Shown one piece after another: positions 54,653 through 63,742 of a DNA stretch of 64,000 nucleotides. The stretch lies in contig NZ_CP132204.1 of the NCBI RefSeq assembly GCF_030718995.1, forward strand, positions 3,968,001-4,032,000, given 5' to 3'. Source of the DNA: Arthrobacter oryzae (GTDB lineage Bacteria; Actinomycetota; Actinomycetes; Actinomycetales; Micrococcaceae). Every line of letters begins with the position of its first letter. Within the stretch, counting starts at the first letter, position 1. The notes under the pieces were generated by a model. The model made no database searches and had not been told where the DNA came from. It saw nothing but the letters and a program-made list of their open reading frames with translations. Both the position numbers and the translations under genes were made by a program.

Positions 54653-56211
54653 GGCCTTCTCCAGGTTCGTCCGTCGCGGGCAAGCAGCTCATCCGCCGAG
54701 GCAGGGCCCCAGCTTCCGGGGGCGTAGGGTTCGGGCTGTTCGTCCAGGCTGGCCCAGTACTCTTCGAAGGGATCCAGGATCTTCCAGGACAGTTCCACTT
54801 CCTGGTGCCGCGGAAACAGCGGCGGCTCACCCAGCAGCACGTCCAGGATGAGGCGTTCGTACGCTTCCGGGCTGGATTCGGTGAACGAGTGCCCGTAGCC
54901 GAAGTCCATCGTCACGTCTCGGACTTCCATCTGGGTGCCCGGCACCTTCGAACCGAAGCGGATGGTTGCGCCCTCATCAGGCTGCACGCGGATCACCACG
55001 GCGTTCTGGCCGAAGTCGTCCTCGCCGTGATCGCGGAACAGCAGGTTGGGTGCGCGCTTGAAGACGACGGCGATTTCCGTCACGCGGCGTCCCAGGCGCT
55101 TGCCGGCGCGCAGGTAGAACGGCACACCGGACCAGCGACGGGTGTGGATGTCCACACGGACCGCGGCGTAGGTTTCCGTGGTGGAGTCGGCGGGAATGCC
55201 TTCCTCCTCCAGATAACCGAGGACCTGCTCGCCGCCCTGCCAGCCGCCGGCGAACTGACCGCGCGCCGAGTGGGTGGACAGGTCATCGGGGAGCTTGACC
55301 GCGGCCAGGACCTTTTCCTTCTCGGCACGCAGGTCATCGGCGTTGAAGGAAATGGGCTCCTCCATGGCGGTGAGCGCCAGGAGCTGCAGCAGGTGGTTCT
55401 GGATGACGTCGCGGGCAGCGCCCACACCGTCGTAATATCCTGCCCGGCCACCGGTACCGATGTCCTCGGCCATGGTGATCTGGACATGGTCAACATAGTT
55501 GGCGTTCCAGAGCGGCTCGAACAACTGGTTCGCGAAACGCAGCGCCAGGATGTTCTGGACCGTTTCCTTGCCCAGGTAGTGGTCAATCCGGAACACGGCA
55601 TCCGGCGGGAACACGGACTCCACGATGTCATTGAGCTGCCGGGCCGACTCAAGGTCGTGCCCGAACGGCTTCTCAATGACCACGCGGCGCCACTTGTCAC
55701 CCTCGGCCTGCGCCAGCCCGTGCTTGGACAGCTGCCGGCAAACCTGCTCGAACGCCTTCGGCGGAATGGACAGGTAGAACGCATGGTTGCCCCGCGTTCC
55801 GCGCTGTTCGTCCAGTTCGTCAATCGTGTCGCCGAGCCGCTCAAAGGCGTCGTCGTCGTCGAACTCTCCCTGGACGAAACGGATGCCCTCGGACAGCTGG
55901 TTCCACACGGCCTCGTCAAACGGGGTCCGGGCATACGCCATGACCGCCGCCTTCACCTCGGCGGCGAAATCCTCGTTCTCCCACTGCCGCCGCGCGAAGC
56001 CCACCAGGGCAAAGCTCGGCGGCAGCAGGCCACGATTAGCCAGGTCATACACGGCAGGCATGAGCTTCTTGCGGGCAAGGTCGCCGGTCACGCCGAAGAG
56101 GACCAGCGAGGAGGGGCCGGCGATGCGGTTCAGCCTGCGGTCCCGAGGGTCCCTCAACGGGTTGCGGCCCCGCGCTGCTGACTTCCTGCTGCCGTTTTCA
56201 GTTTCTGGCAT
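54649..56211 (-). CDS. zwf: Glucose-6-phosphate 1-dehydrogenase
   Basis: This 520-residue NADP-dependent enzyme opens the pentose-phosphate pathway. It has the dinucleotide-binding segment SLVLFGVTGDLARKKLMPAVY near the N-terminus and the active-site signature FRIDHYLGKETVQN. The EKPFGHDLESARQLND segment and the C-terminal LPDDLSTHSARGQFAGGWQ precede a typical end. It is translationally coupled to opcA. The following pgi gene upstream in the transcript ends 15 bp before this start. Confidence 0.97.
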   Translation of the reverse strand: MPETENGSRKSAARGRNPLRDPRDRRLNRIAGPSSLVLFGVTGDLARKKLMPAVYDLANRGLLPPSFALVGFARRQWENEDFAAEVKAAVMAYARTPFDEAVWNQLSEGIRFVQGEFDDDDAFERLGDTIDELDEQRGTRGNHAFYLSIPPKAFEQVCRQLSKHGLAQAEGDKWRRVVIEKPFGHDLESARQLNDIVESVFPPDAVFRIDHYLGKETVQNILALRFANQLFEPLWNANYVDHVQITMAEDIGTGGRAGYYDGVGAARDVIQNHLLQLLALTAMEEPISFNADDLRAEKEKVLAAVKLPDDLSTHSARGQFAGGWQGGEQVLGYLEEEGIPADSTTETYAAVRVDIHTRRWSGVPFYLRAGKRLGRRVTEIAVVFKRAPNLLFRDHGEDDFGQNAVVIRVQPDEGATIRFGSKVPGTQMEVRDVTMDFGYGHSFTESSPEAYERLILDVLLGEPPLFPRHQEVELSWKILDPFEEYWASLDEQPEPYAPGSWGPASADELLARDGRTWRRP

Positions 56212-56226
56212 GGTTGGTTCGGTGCC

Positions 56227-57864
56227 TTAGCTTTCAGTGTGGGATGCTGCCTGGCCGGCAAGCTCTGAAACAATGTCCTGCAGCTGCTTGACGCCGGCGG
56301 CGCGGTCCGTTAGGTGCAGGCGGAGGACCGGACGTCCGTGGTCGCTGAGGACCTGGGCATCACCGGCGGCCTGAGCCGAGATCAGCTCACCGAACGTGAA
56401 CGGCCGCTCCGGAATGGAGAGGTCCGTCGCGGACTCGGCGGTGACCTGCAGGAACGCACCGATTGCCGGTCCGCCCTTGTGGAACTGGCCGGTGGAGTGC
56501 AGGAATCGCGGACCCCAGCCGAACGTCACAGGACGGCCACTGACTGCAGCGAGCTGGTCGCGGACGCCTTCGAACGGTGCGTATGCCAGCCGGTCGAAGT
56601 AGGCCTGGACGCTGAGGTAGCTGTCGTCTGCCAGCTGGGCGAGCAGTGCGGACACGGCGCCGGACGCCGTCGAAGCATCTCCGAGCCAGTCTCCGCCACG
56701 GACCTCAATGGCGCCGTCGACGAAATTGGCGGGCGTGGGCTCGGGCTGGGCGTCCAGCAGGCCGCGGGCGGCCACCTTGGCGGCCTCGACGTCGGGCTGG
56801 TCAAACGGGTTGATGCCCAGCAGGCGGCCGGCAACGGCCGTCGCGAATTCCCACACCATCATCTGCGTCGCCAGGCCACCGGCGATGGCAACCTCGTTTT
56901 CGCCGAGCTGCACGTCGTCAGCGTCGGCTGATACAAGGCGTACCACCAGGACATCGGCTGCACCGGAAGTGACCTCCGGTGCAGACGGGCCGGCCACCAC
57001 GGGGAGAACGCCGGTGCCCAGCTTGCCGGTAGATTCGGCAATGAGCTGTTCGGCCCAGTCAGCGAAGCCGACAATGCCGGACCCGTCCTCCGCGATGACG
57101 ATCTTGTTGCGCAGCGGGCTGGTGCCGCCCAGGGCGGTGCCCAAGGCCAGGCCGATGTTTTCGGCGGTGTCCTCGTTGAGGATCTCCGCGGCTTCCTCGG
57201 CTTCGTCCAGGAACCCCTGGATGTCCACTCCGGCGAGTCCGCAGGGAACGAGCCCGAAGGCGGTCAGCGCCGAGAAGCGGCCGCCGACGTTCGGGTCCGC
57301 GTTGAAGACGGCGCGGTAGCCGGCCTCCCGCGACGCCTTGTCCAGCGGCGAACCCGGGTCGGTGACGATGACGATCCGGCTCTTGGCGTCGATTCCGGCG
57401 TCGGTGAAGGCCTGCTCGAAGATCCGTCGCTGGGAGTCAGTCTCCACGGTGGAACCTGACTTGGAGGACACCACGATGGCTGTTTCGGTAATCCGGTCCA
57501 CCAAAGCGGCACTGACCTGTTCGGGGTCGGTGCTGTCAAGCACAGTCAGCTCGACGCCAGCGGTTCCCGCGATGACCTCAGGCGCCAGCGAGGAACCGCC
57601 CATGCCGCAAAGGACAATGCGCGTCACGCCGTCGGCCTTCAGTGCATCACGGAGTTCCAGGATGTCGCTGACCAGGGGCTGGGAGACGGTGGCCGCCTCG
57701 ACCCAGCCCAGTCGGATAGCGGATTCCTGCTCGGCATCCGGACCCCACAACGTATGGTCCTTCGCGAAAATCCGGGTGGCAATGCGGTCTTCCAGCAGTG
57801 CGGGAAGGTGCTGCTCAAGTGCCTTGCGGGCTGCGCCGGTGGCGTCGTAGCTGAGTGTGCTCAT
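56227..57864 (-). CDS. pgi: Glucose-6-phosphate isomerase
   Basis: This 545-residue sugar isomerase interconverts glucose-6-phosphate and fructose-6-phosphate. It belongs to the actinobacterial form with SIS-like folds. The segments VLCGMGGSSLAPEVIAGTAG, VVSSKSGSTVETDSQRRIFEQ and NADPNVGGRFSALTAFGLVP are visible and bind the sugar phosphate. It sits between tal and zwf, which links glycolysis with the pentose-phosphate genes. The ATG start lies 6 bp after the tal stop codon. Confidence 0.93.
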   Translation of the reverse strand: MSTLSYDATGAARKALEQHLPALLEDRIATRIFAKDHTLWGPDAEQESAIRLGWVEAATVSQPLVSDILELRDALKADGVTRIVLCGMGGSSLAPEVIAGTAGVELTVLDSTDPEQVSAALVDRITETAIVVSSKSGSTVETDSQRRIFEQAFTDAGIDAKSRIVIVTDPGSPLDKASREAGYRAVFNADPNVGGRFSALTAFGLVPCGLAGVDIQGFLDEAEEAAEILNEDTAENIGLALGTALGGTSPLRNKIVIAEDGSGIVGFADWAEQLIAESTGKLGTGVLPVVAGPSAPEVTSGAADVLVVRLVSADADDVQLGENEVAIAGGLATQMMVWEFATAVAGRLLGINPFDQPDVEAAKVAARGLLDAQPEPTPANFVDGAIEVRGGDWLGDASTASGAVSALLAQLADDSYLSVQAYFDRLAYAPFEGVRDQLAAVSGRPVTFGWGPRFLHSTGQFHKGGPAIGAFLQVTAESATDLSIPERPFTFGELISAQAAGDAQVLSDHGRPVLRLHLTDRAAGVKQLQDIVSELAGQAASHTES

Positions 57865-57870
57865 GGTGGG

Positions 57871-58986
57871 TTAGGAAGCCTTCCGTGCGGAGGCCAGCGC
57901 GGCTTCGACGTCGCCGAGGAGTTCCTTCCAGCTGGCCACGAACTTGTCGAGGCCTTCGGATTCGAGCAGTGCCACGACGTCGTTGTAGGAGATTCCGAGC
58001 GCGTCGAGGGCGTTCAGGGTCGCGTTGGCGTCGTCGTAGCCGCGGGTGACGGTGTCGCCGGTGACTACGCCGTGGTCGAACGTGGCGTCGAGGGTCTTTT
58101 CCGGCATGGTGTTGACCACGCCGGGGGCGACGAGTTCGGTGACGTAGAGGGTGTCCGGGTAAGCCGGGTCCTTCACGCCGGTGGAAGCCCACAGCGGGCG
58201 CTGCGGAAGCGCGCCGGCTTCGGCGAGCAGTGCCCAGCGTTCGGTGGAGAAGAGCTCCTCGTAGACCTGGTAGGCAAGGCGGGCGTTGGCCAGGCCGGCC
58301 TTGCCCTTGAGTGCCTTGGCTTCGTCGGTGCCGATGGCGTCGAGGCGCTTGTCGATTTCGGCATCGACGCGGGAGACGAAGAAGGACGCCACGGAGTGGA
58401 TCTTGGAGAGGTCGTGGCCGTTGCCCTTGGCCTGCTCCAGGCCGGACTGGAAGGCGTTGATCACGGCGCGGTAGCGTTCCAGCGAGAAGATCAGGGTCAC
58501 GTTGACGCTGATGCCCTCGGCCAGGGTCGCCGCGATGGCTTCGAGGCCTTCAAGGGTTGCCGGGATCTTGATCAGGACGTTGTCCTTGGCGACCTTCTTG
58601 TACAGGTGCTTCGCTTCGGCGATGGTCCCGGCGGTGTCCCAGGCGAGGCGGGGATCCACTTCGATGGAAACCCGGCCGTCAACACCCTTGGTGGCTGCGG
58701 CGACGGGAGCGAACAGGTCGCAGGCGTCAGCCACGTCGGTGGTGGTGATTTCGAAGACGGTCTCTTCCACGGTGGCGCCGGCAGCGGCCTGGGCGGCGAT
58801 GACGGTGTCGTAGTCGTGGCCGGTGGTGATGGCTGCGTGGAAGATGGACGGGTTGGTGGTGACGCCAACGACGTTCTTCTCTTCGATGAGCTTGCGCAGG
58901 GTGCCGGTCTGCAGGCGGCCGCGGGAGAGGTCGTCGAGCCAGATCGAGACGCCGGCGTCGGAAAGCTGCTGGGTGGGGGTAGTCAT
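57871..58986 (-). CDS. tal: Transaldolase
   Basis: This 371-residue pentose-phosphate enzyme moves a three-carbon ketol unit through a Schiff-base Lys. Family motifs seen are the N-terminal GVTTNPSIFHAAI, VSIEVDPRLAWDTAGTI, KDNVLIKIPATLEGLEAI with the catalytic Lys, and NVTLIFSLERYRAVI. The ATG has an AAGGAG site 6 nt upstream. A hairpin lies between it and tkt. Confidence 0.96.
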   Translation of the reverse strand: MTTPTQQLSDAGVSIWLDDLSRGRLQTGTLRKLIEEKNVVGVTTNPSIFHAAITTGHDYDTVIAAQAAAGATVEETVFEITTTDVADACDLFAPVAAATKGVDGRVSIEVDPRLAWDTAGTIAEAKHLYKKVAKDNVLIKIPATLEGLEAIAATLAEGISVNVTLIFSLERYRAVINAFQSGLEQAKGNGHDLSKIHSVASFFVSRVDAEIDKRLDAIGTDEAKALKGKAGLANARLAYQVYEELFSTERWALLAEAGALPQRPLWASTGVKDPAYPDTLYVTELVAPGVVNTMPEKTLDATFDHGVVTGDTVTRGYDDANATLNALDALGISYNDVVALLESEGLDKFVASWKELLGDVEAALASARKAS

Positions 58987-59007
58987 GTCGAACTCCTTGA
59001 AGTCATG

Positions 59008-59036
59008 GGTTCCGGGGGACGGTGTCCCCCGGAACC
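59008..59036 (-). other. Hairpin in the tkt-tal gap
   Basis: A perfect 13-bp stem (59008-59020 with 59024-59036) and a GGT loop lie directly after tkt and before the tal ribosome-binding site. It is probably an RNA stability or partial termination element within the operon. Confidence 0.65.
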
Positions 59037-59044
59037 GTGGTGGA

Positions 59045-61171
59045 TCAGTTGGAGAGGCCGGCGAGGGATTCCTTCGCCGCGGCGGTGACGGCTTCTGCCG
59101 TGATGCCGAATTCCTGGAAGAGGCGCTTGTAGTCGGCGGAGGCGCCGAAGTGCTCGAGGCTGATGGAACGGCCGGCGTCGCCGACGAATTCGCGCCAGCC
59201 CAAAGCCAGGCCGGCTTCGACGGAGACGCGTGCCTTCACAGCCGGGGGCAGGACGGCGTCGCGGTAGGCGGCGTCCTGCTTGTTGAACCACTCCACACAC
59301 GGCATGGACACCACACGGGTGGGGATGCCTTCGGCCTGGAGCGCTTCGCGGGCGTTCACGGCCAGCTGGACCTCGGAACCGGTGCCGATCAGGATGACCT
59401 GGGCGTCGGCGGTCTTGCCGTCCTTGGAGGCCTCGGCCAGGACGTAGCCGCCCTTGGCCACGCCGGAGACGGCACCGAACGTGTCGCCGTCGGCGTCGCC
59501 CTCGCCGCGGGCGTAGGTGGGGATGTTCTGGCGGGTCAGCACGATTCCGGCCGGGTTTTCGTGGTTTTCCAGCATGACCTTCCAGGCAGCGGCGACCTCG
59601 TTCGCGTCACCGGGGCGGACAACGTCCAGGCCCGGAATGGCACGCAGGGAGGCCAGCTGCTCCACCGGCTGGTGGGTGGGGCCGTCTTCGCCCAGGCCGA
59701 TGGAGTCGTGTGTCCAGACGTACAGGGACGGAACACCCATCAGCGCGCCGAGGCGGATGGCCGGGCGCTGGTAGTCGGAGAAGATCAGGAACGTGCCGGA
59801 GAACGCCCGGGTCTTTCCGTGCAGGGCGATGCCGTTCACGATGGACGCGGCGGCGTGTTCACGGATGCCGAAGTGCAGCACGCGGCCGTACGGGTTGCCC
59901 TTCCACGCACCGGTGGACCGGGACGCGGGAATGAACGAGGGCGAACCCTCGATGGTGGTGTTGTTGGACTCGGCGAGGTCGGCCGAACCGCCCCACAGTT
60001 CCGGCATGACCGGGCCGATCGCGTTCAGGACCTTGCCGGACGCGGCACGGGTGGAGACGTCCTTGCCTGCTTCGAACACCGGCAGGGCGGAGTCGAGCTC
60101 CACCGGGAGCTTGCGGGCCTCGACACGCTCGAGCAGCGCGGCTGCTTCCGGGTTGGCGGCCTGCCATGCCTCGAAGGAGTCCTGCCATTCGCTGCGGGCA
60201 GCGGCACCGCGGTCCACGACGGCGCGGGCGTGCGCCAGGACCTCCTCGTCGACCTCGAAGGTCTTCGCCGGGTCAAAGCCCAGGACGTCCTTCAGCGCCG
60301 ATACTTCTTCAGCACCCAGGGCCGAACCGTGGATCTTGCCGGTATTCTGCTTCTTCGGCGCCGGGTAGCCGATGATGGTGCGCAGCGACACGATCGAGGG
60401 CTTGGTGGTCTCCGCCTTCGCCGCGATCAGGGCCGCGTACAGTTCCTGGACGTCTTCCTTGTATTCGCCGGTCTTGGTCCAGTCCACGCGCTGGACGTGC
60501 CAGCCGTAGGCCTCGTACCGCTTGAGGACATCCTCGGTGAACGCAACGTCGGTGTCATCTTCGATGGAGATGTGGTTCTCGTCGTAAACAACCACAAGGT
60601 TGCCGAGTTCCTGGTGGCCGGCGAGGGAGGAAGCCTCGGAAGTCACGCCTTCCTGGAGGTCGCCGTCGGAGGCAATGACCCAGATGGTGTGGTCGAACGG
60701 GGACTGGCCGGCGGGAGCGTCGGCGTCGAACAGGCCGCGCATCCGGCGCTGGGAGTAAGCGAAGCCGACCGAGGACGCCAGGCCCTGGCCCAGCGGACCG
60801 GTGGTGATTTCCACACCGGCGGTGTGCTTGTACTCCGGGTGCCCCGGGGTCAGTGAATCCCAGGTACGCAGCGCCTTCAGGTCCTTCAGCTCCAGGCCGT
60901 AACCGGAGAGGAACAGCTGGATGTACAGCGTCAGGGACGTGTGGCCGGGTGAGAGGATGAACCGGTCACGGCCGATCCAGTCCGGGTTCTTCGGGTCATG
61001 GCGCATCAGCTTCTGGAAGAGAAGGTACGCGGCCGGGGCCAGGCTCATCGCGGTGCCCGGGTGGCCGTTTCCAACTTTTTCGACCGCGTCCGCGGCCAAA
61101 ACACGGGCCGTATCAACAGCTCGCTGGTCCAAACTGGTCCATGACAGTTCTTGCTCTTCCAAATGTGGCAC
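59045..61171 (-). CDS. tkt: Transketolase
   Basis: This 708-residue thiamine-diphosphate enzyme transfers two-carbon units in the pentose-phosphate pathway. Motifs are VGNGHPGTAMSLAPAAYLL, SPGHTSLTLYIQL, the thiamine-binding IWVIASDGDLQEGVTSEAS with VVYDENHISIEDD, and the pyrimidine-binding segment RVLHFGIREHAAASIVNG. The GTG at 61171 (VPHLEEQELSW) follows AGAGGGG; a longer frame to 61234 lacks a site. It heads the minus-strand pentose-phosphate cluster and is divergent from ctaB. Confidence 0.96.
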   Translation of the reverse strand: MPHLEEQELSWTSLDQRAVDTARVLAADAVEKVGNGHPGTAMSLAPAAYLLFQKLMRHDPKNPDWIGRDRFILSPGHTSLTLYIQLFLSGYGLELKDLKALRTWDSLTPGHPEYKHTAGVEITTGPLGQGLASSVGFAYSQRRMRGLFDADAPAGQSPFDHTIWVIASDGDLQEGVTSEASSLAGHQELGNLVVVYDENHISIEDDTDVAFTEDVLKRYEAYGWHVQRVDWTKTGEYKEDVQELYAALIAAKAETTKPSIVSLRTIIGYPAPKKQNTGKIHGSALGAEEVSALKDVLGFDPAKTFEVDEEVLAHARAVVDRGAAARSEWQDSFEAWQAANPEAAALLERVEARKLPVELDSALPVFEAGKDVSTRAASGKVLNAIGPVMPELWGGSADLAESNNTTIEGSPSFIPASRSTGAWKGNPYGRVLHFGIREHAAASIVNGIALHGKTRAFSGTFLIFSDYQRPAIRLGALMGVPSLYVWTHDSIGLGEDGPTHQPVEQLASLRAIPGLDVVRPGDANEVAAAWKVMLENHENPAGIVLTRQNIPTYARGEGDADGDTFGAVSGVAKGGYVLAEASKDGKTADAQVILIGTGSEVQLAVNAREALQAEGIPTRVVSMPCVEWFNKQDAAYRDAVLPPAVKARVSVEAGLALGWREFVGDAGRSISLEHFGASADYKRLFQEFGITAEAVTAAAKESLAGLSN

Positions 61172-61600
61172 GAAAACCGGGCCCCTCTCTGTGCTGACGG
61201 CAGGTGGTACGAACAGGCCGGAGCGGGGGCACACATAATGGCGCCCGCTGCGGTTAGTACCAGCCGTTCACCATTGAAACGTTGATCTTCATTCAGTCGC
61301 GTCCGAGATTCCGGGAATGCGCATTCCATAGGCATTCCTTGCGTGCTGATCTGCAGACAGCTTAGCCCCATTCCAAGGGCTGGTCAGCGTGTATCTCACT
61401 AAGTGGACTGAATTTTCCTTATATGAATCACCGCGTCGCGCAGCGCCCGTGAGGATGGGTTAACGTGCCGGAATCATGGAGGCTTCGGAGTCCTAAGAGC
61501 CACGGTATGATATTCGGAGGCCACCGCCGGAGGGAGCGGGCCCGGTTTGGGCCGCCGCCGCTGCGAGAACCAGCCGGACTGAACAGCCAGACAGAACAGA
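61172..61600. other. Intergenic control region between tkt and ctaB
   Basis: These 429 bp have no credible gene. They hold the promoters of the divergent tkt and ctaB genes. A TATGAT near 61506-61511 is a possible -10 for ctaB. A cluster of ATTCC/GGAAT half-sites at 61308-61374 is the most distinctive feature. The right third is a GC-rich untranslated leader. Confidence 0.6.
61308..61374. promoter_or_regulatory. Cluster of ATTCC/GGAAT half-sites
   Basis: ATTCC (61308), GGAAT (61314), ATTCC (61323), ATTCC (61334) and ATTCC (61370) occur within 67 bp. The first two form ATTCC-G-GGAAT, and the second and third form the perfect palindrome GGAATGCGCATTCC. This looks like a multi-site operator for an unidentified regulator. 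Confidence 0.5.
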
Positions 61601-62560
61601 GTGACTGCCACCGTGAGCACAACAGATACGCCGCTGAACGCCTCCCGGCTTCCCGGAAAGATCGGGATAGCCCGCAAAGCCAAGGCGTACCTTGCCCTCA
61701 CGAAACCGCGGGTCATCGAACTGCTGCTTGTGAGCACTCTGCCAACCATGATCTACGCCGAACGCGGATTCCCCTCCGTCGGGCTGATCCTTGCCACGCT
61801 CGTGGGCGGGGCGTTTGCTGCCGGAAGTGCAGGGGCTTTCAACTGTTACCTCGACCGTGACATCGACAAGCTGATGCACCGGACCGAGAACCGTCCCCTG
61901 GTTACCGGCGAAGTGACTCCGCGCGAGGCATTGGTGTTCTCCTGGCTTCTGGGTGCCGCCGCCATCGCAATCCTCTGGTTCGGCGCCAACCCGCTGTCGG
62001 CGTGGCTGGGCCTCGGGGCAATCGTCTTCTACGTGGTCATTTACACCATGATCCTTAAGCGCCGCACGGCCCAGAACATCGTCTGGGGCGGAGCCGCGGG
62101 TTGCTTCCCGGTGCTGATTGCGTGGGCCGCCGTCACCAACACGGTCGAGTGGCCGGCGATCGTCCTGTTCATGGTCATTTTCCTGTGGACGCCGCCGCAC
62201 TACTGGCCGCTGTCCATGCGCTACGGCGAGGACTACCGCAACGCGAAAGTCCCGATGCTCGGCGCTATCGCCGGGGCCAAGGTCGTCTCGGTCCAGGTAG
62301 TGCTGTACGCGTGGGCCATGGTGGCGTGCTCGCTGCTGCTGGTCCCTGCCGGCGGGGCGGGCTGGGTCTACACGGTCACCGCCGTGGCCGCAGGTGCCTG
62401 GTTCCTGTATGAATCGCACGCCCTCTACAACCGGGCCCAGGGTGGCGACGTCTCCGACAAGGGCGCCATGAAGGTCTTCCACGGTTCCATCAGCTACCTC
62501 ACCCTGCTCTTCATCGCCCTGGCCGTCGACCCCTTTGTGGGCTCGGCCATCATGGGCTAG
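61601..62560 (+). CDS. ctaB: Protoheme IX farnesyltransferase (heme O synthase)
   Basis: This 319-residue polytopic membrane enzyme of the UbiA superfamily attaches farnesyl to heme B to form heme O for cytochrome aa3. The prenyl-diphosphate motif is NCYLDRDIDKLMHRTENRPL, and the second Asp-rich region is in the WPLSMRYGEDYRNAKVPML segment. About nine helices are visible. Facing it across a repeat-rich gap is ctaA, the next enzyme of the pathway. The TAG stop codon forms the first bases of a palindromic repeat element. Confidence 0.95.
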   Translation: MTATVSTTDTPLNASRLPGKIGIARKAKAYLALTKPRVIELLLVSTLPTMIYAERGFPSVGLILATLVGGAFAAGSAGAFNCYLDRDIDKLMHRTENRPLVTGEVTPREALVFSWLLGAAAIAILWFGANPLSAWLGLGAIVFYVVIYTMILKRRTAQNIVWGGAAGCFPVLIAWAAVTNTVEWPAIVLFMVIFLWTPPHYWPLSMRYGEDYRNAKVPMLGAIAGAKVVSVQVVLYAWAMVACSLLLVPAGGAGWVYTVTAVAAGAWFLYESHALYNRAQGGDVSDKGAMKVFHGSISYLTLLFIALAVDPFVGSAIMG

Positions 62561-62686
62561 ACGCTCTCTCACTACCTGTCGCTTTATCCCGGGCGCTCTC
62601 TCACCTGCGAGGTGAGGGGGCGTTCTGCCATGCGGCAGGAACTGCGAGAGCGTCCAGGGGAAACCCGCAGGAGCTGAGAGAGCGTC
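62560..62686. repeat. Intergenic palindromic repeat element
   Basis: Two forward copies of (G)CGCTCTCTCA (62560-62571 and 62593-62603) are followed by two reverse copies, TGCGAGAGCGTC (62643-62654) and TGAGAGAGCGTC (62675-62686). The outermost pair is a perfect 12-bp inverted repeat. The reverse copies sit in near-identical 20-bp units beginning GCAGGA. The middle holds small hairpins (CACCT-GCG-AGGTG and CTGCC-ATGC-GGCAG). Confidence 0.85.
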
Positions 62687-62714
62687 GTGGGGTACCGGTG
62701 GCAGGGCACACAAA

Positions 62715-62744
62715 AGCACCCCGGTCACTGCGGACCGGGGTGCT
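62715..62744. terminator. Bidirectional terminator between ctaB and ctaA
   Basis: A 12-bp perfect stem (62715-62726 with 62733-62744) with a 6-nt loop lies between the convergent genes. On the minus strand it is followed by TTTTG, so it suits ctaA best. Confidence 0.85.
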
Positions 62745-62790
62745 GATTCTTCGCTGCTTTACTTATCTGCGCTGCCCTACTTAAGCGGCC

Positions 62791-63735
62791 TCACTTGACC
62801 GGGCTGGACCGGGCGACGTCGGCGGCGTTCGTTGCGGCGCTTATGAGCAGGGCCGCACCCAGCATGTGGGCGCCCACCAGGAGGGCGGGGATGCCGTTGT
62901 AGTACTGCGTGAATCCGATGGCTGCCTGGAGCACCGTGACTCCCAGGAGCATCAGTACGGCGCTGCGGAAAGGGCCTGTGATCCGGTCGCGGAACACAAG
63001 GTACAGGCCAAACAGCGCGCCTGCCGTGACGAGGTACGCGGGCACCGCGTGGATGTGCGAGAACAGGTCCCAGTCCAGGCCGTTCCGGGGGGCGTCAGCA
63101 TCGCCGGCGTGCGGTCCGGCTCCCGTAACCACAACACCGAGCATCACGGCGACGGCGGAGAAGAGGGCGACGGCGGCCATCACCGGCCGTGCAGCGCCCG
63201 GCAGGGATGGAAGTACGACGCCGGCGAACCGTCCCGTTCGGCCGTACGCCCTGTTGACCAGCAGGGTCGCAATCACGACGAGGGCCATCGACACCAGGAA
63301 GTGCAGCCCCACCACCCAGGGATTGAGCTGGGTCAGCACGGTAATGCCGCCGATGACGGCCTGCGCCGGGATGCTGGCCAGCAGGCCCAGGGCCAGGAGG
63401 AACAGGTCCCTGCGCTCCTTGCGGAGGTTCCACAGATACACCAGCATGAGGACCGCAATCGCGGCCAGTGCGAATGTCAGGAGCCGGTTTCCGAATTCGA
63501 TGAAGCCGTGGATGCCCATTTCCGGGGTGTTCACCAGGGATGCGTCAGTGCAGCGCGGCCACGTAGGGCAGCCGAGCCCGGACGCGGTGAGGCGGACGGC
63601 CCCTCCGGTCACGACGAGCACCGTCTGGCCGATGAGGGAAAGGACCGCCAGCCTGCGGACGGTGCTGTCGACCGTGACTGGCAGCTTGGACGTCATTCGT
63701 CCGAGAATCTGGGGGAGGCGCGATTCCGTACTCAC
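62791..63735 (-). CDS. ctaA: Heme A synthase (COX15/CtaA family)
   Basis: This 314-residue membrane enzyme oxidises heme O to heme A for the cytochrome c oxidase. It has about eight helices in two four-helix bundles. Conserved heme-ligand regions are IHGFIEFGNRLLTFAL and, in the second bundle, FSHIHAVPAYLVTAG. The N-terminal external loop holds the paired Cys of GLGCPTWPRCTD typical of Gram-positive CtaA. The GTG start lies 7 bp after the stop of an ABC-2 permease gene, so they may be cotranscribed. Confidence 0.93.
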   Translation of the reverse strand: MSTESRLPQILGRMTSKLPVTVDSTVRRLAVLSLIGQTVLVVTGGAVRLTASGLGCPTWPRCTDASLVNTPEMGIHGFIEFGNRLLTFALAAIAVLMLVYLWNLRKERRDLFLLALGLLASIPAQAVIGGITVLTQLNPWVVGLHFLVSMALVVIATLLVNRAYGRTGRFAGVVLPSLPGAARPVMAAVALFSAVAVMLGVVVTGAGPHAGDADAPRNGLDWDLFSHIHAVPAYLVTAGALFGLYLVFRDRITGPFRSAVLMLLGVTVLQAAIGFTQYYNGIPALLVGAHMLGAALLISAATNAADVARSSPVK

Positions 63736-63742
63736 GGTTTTC

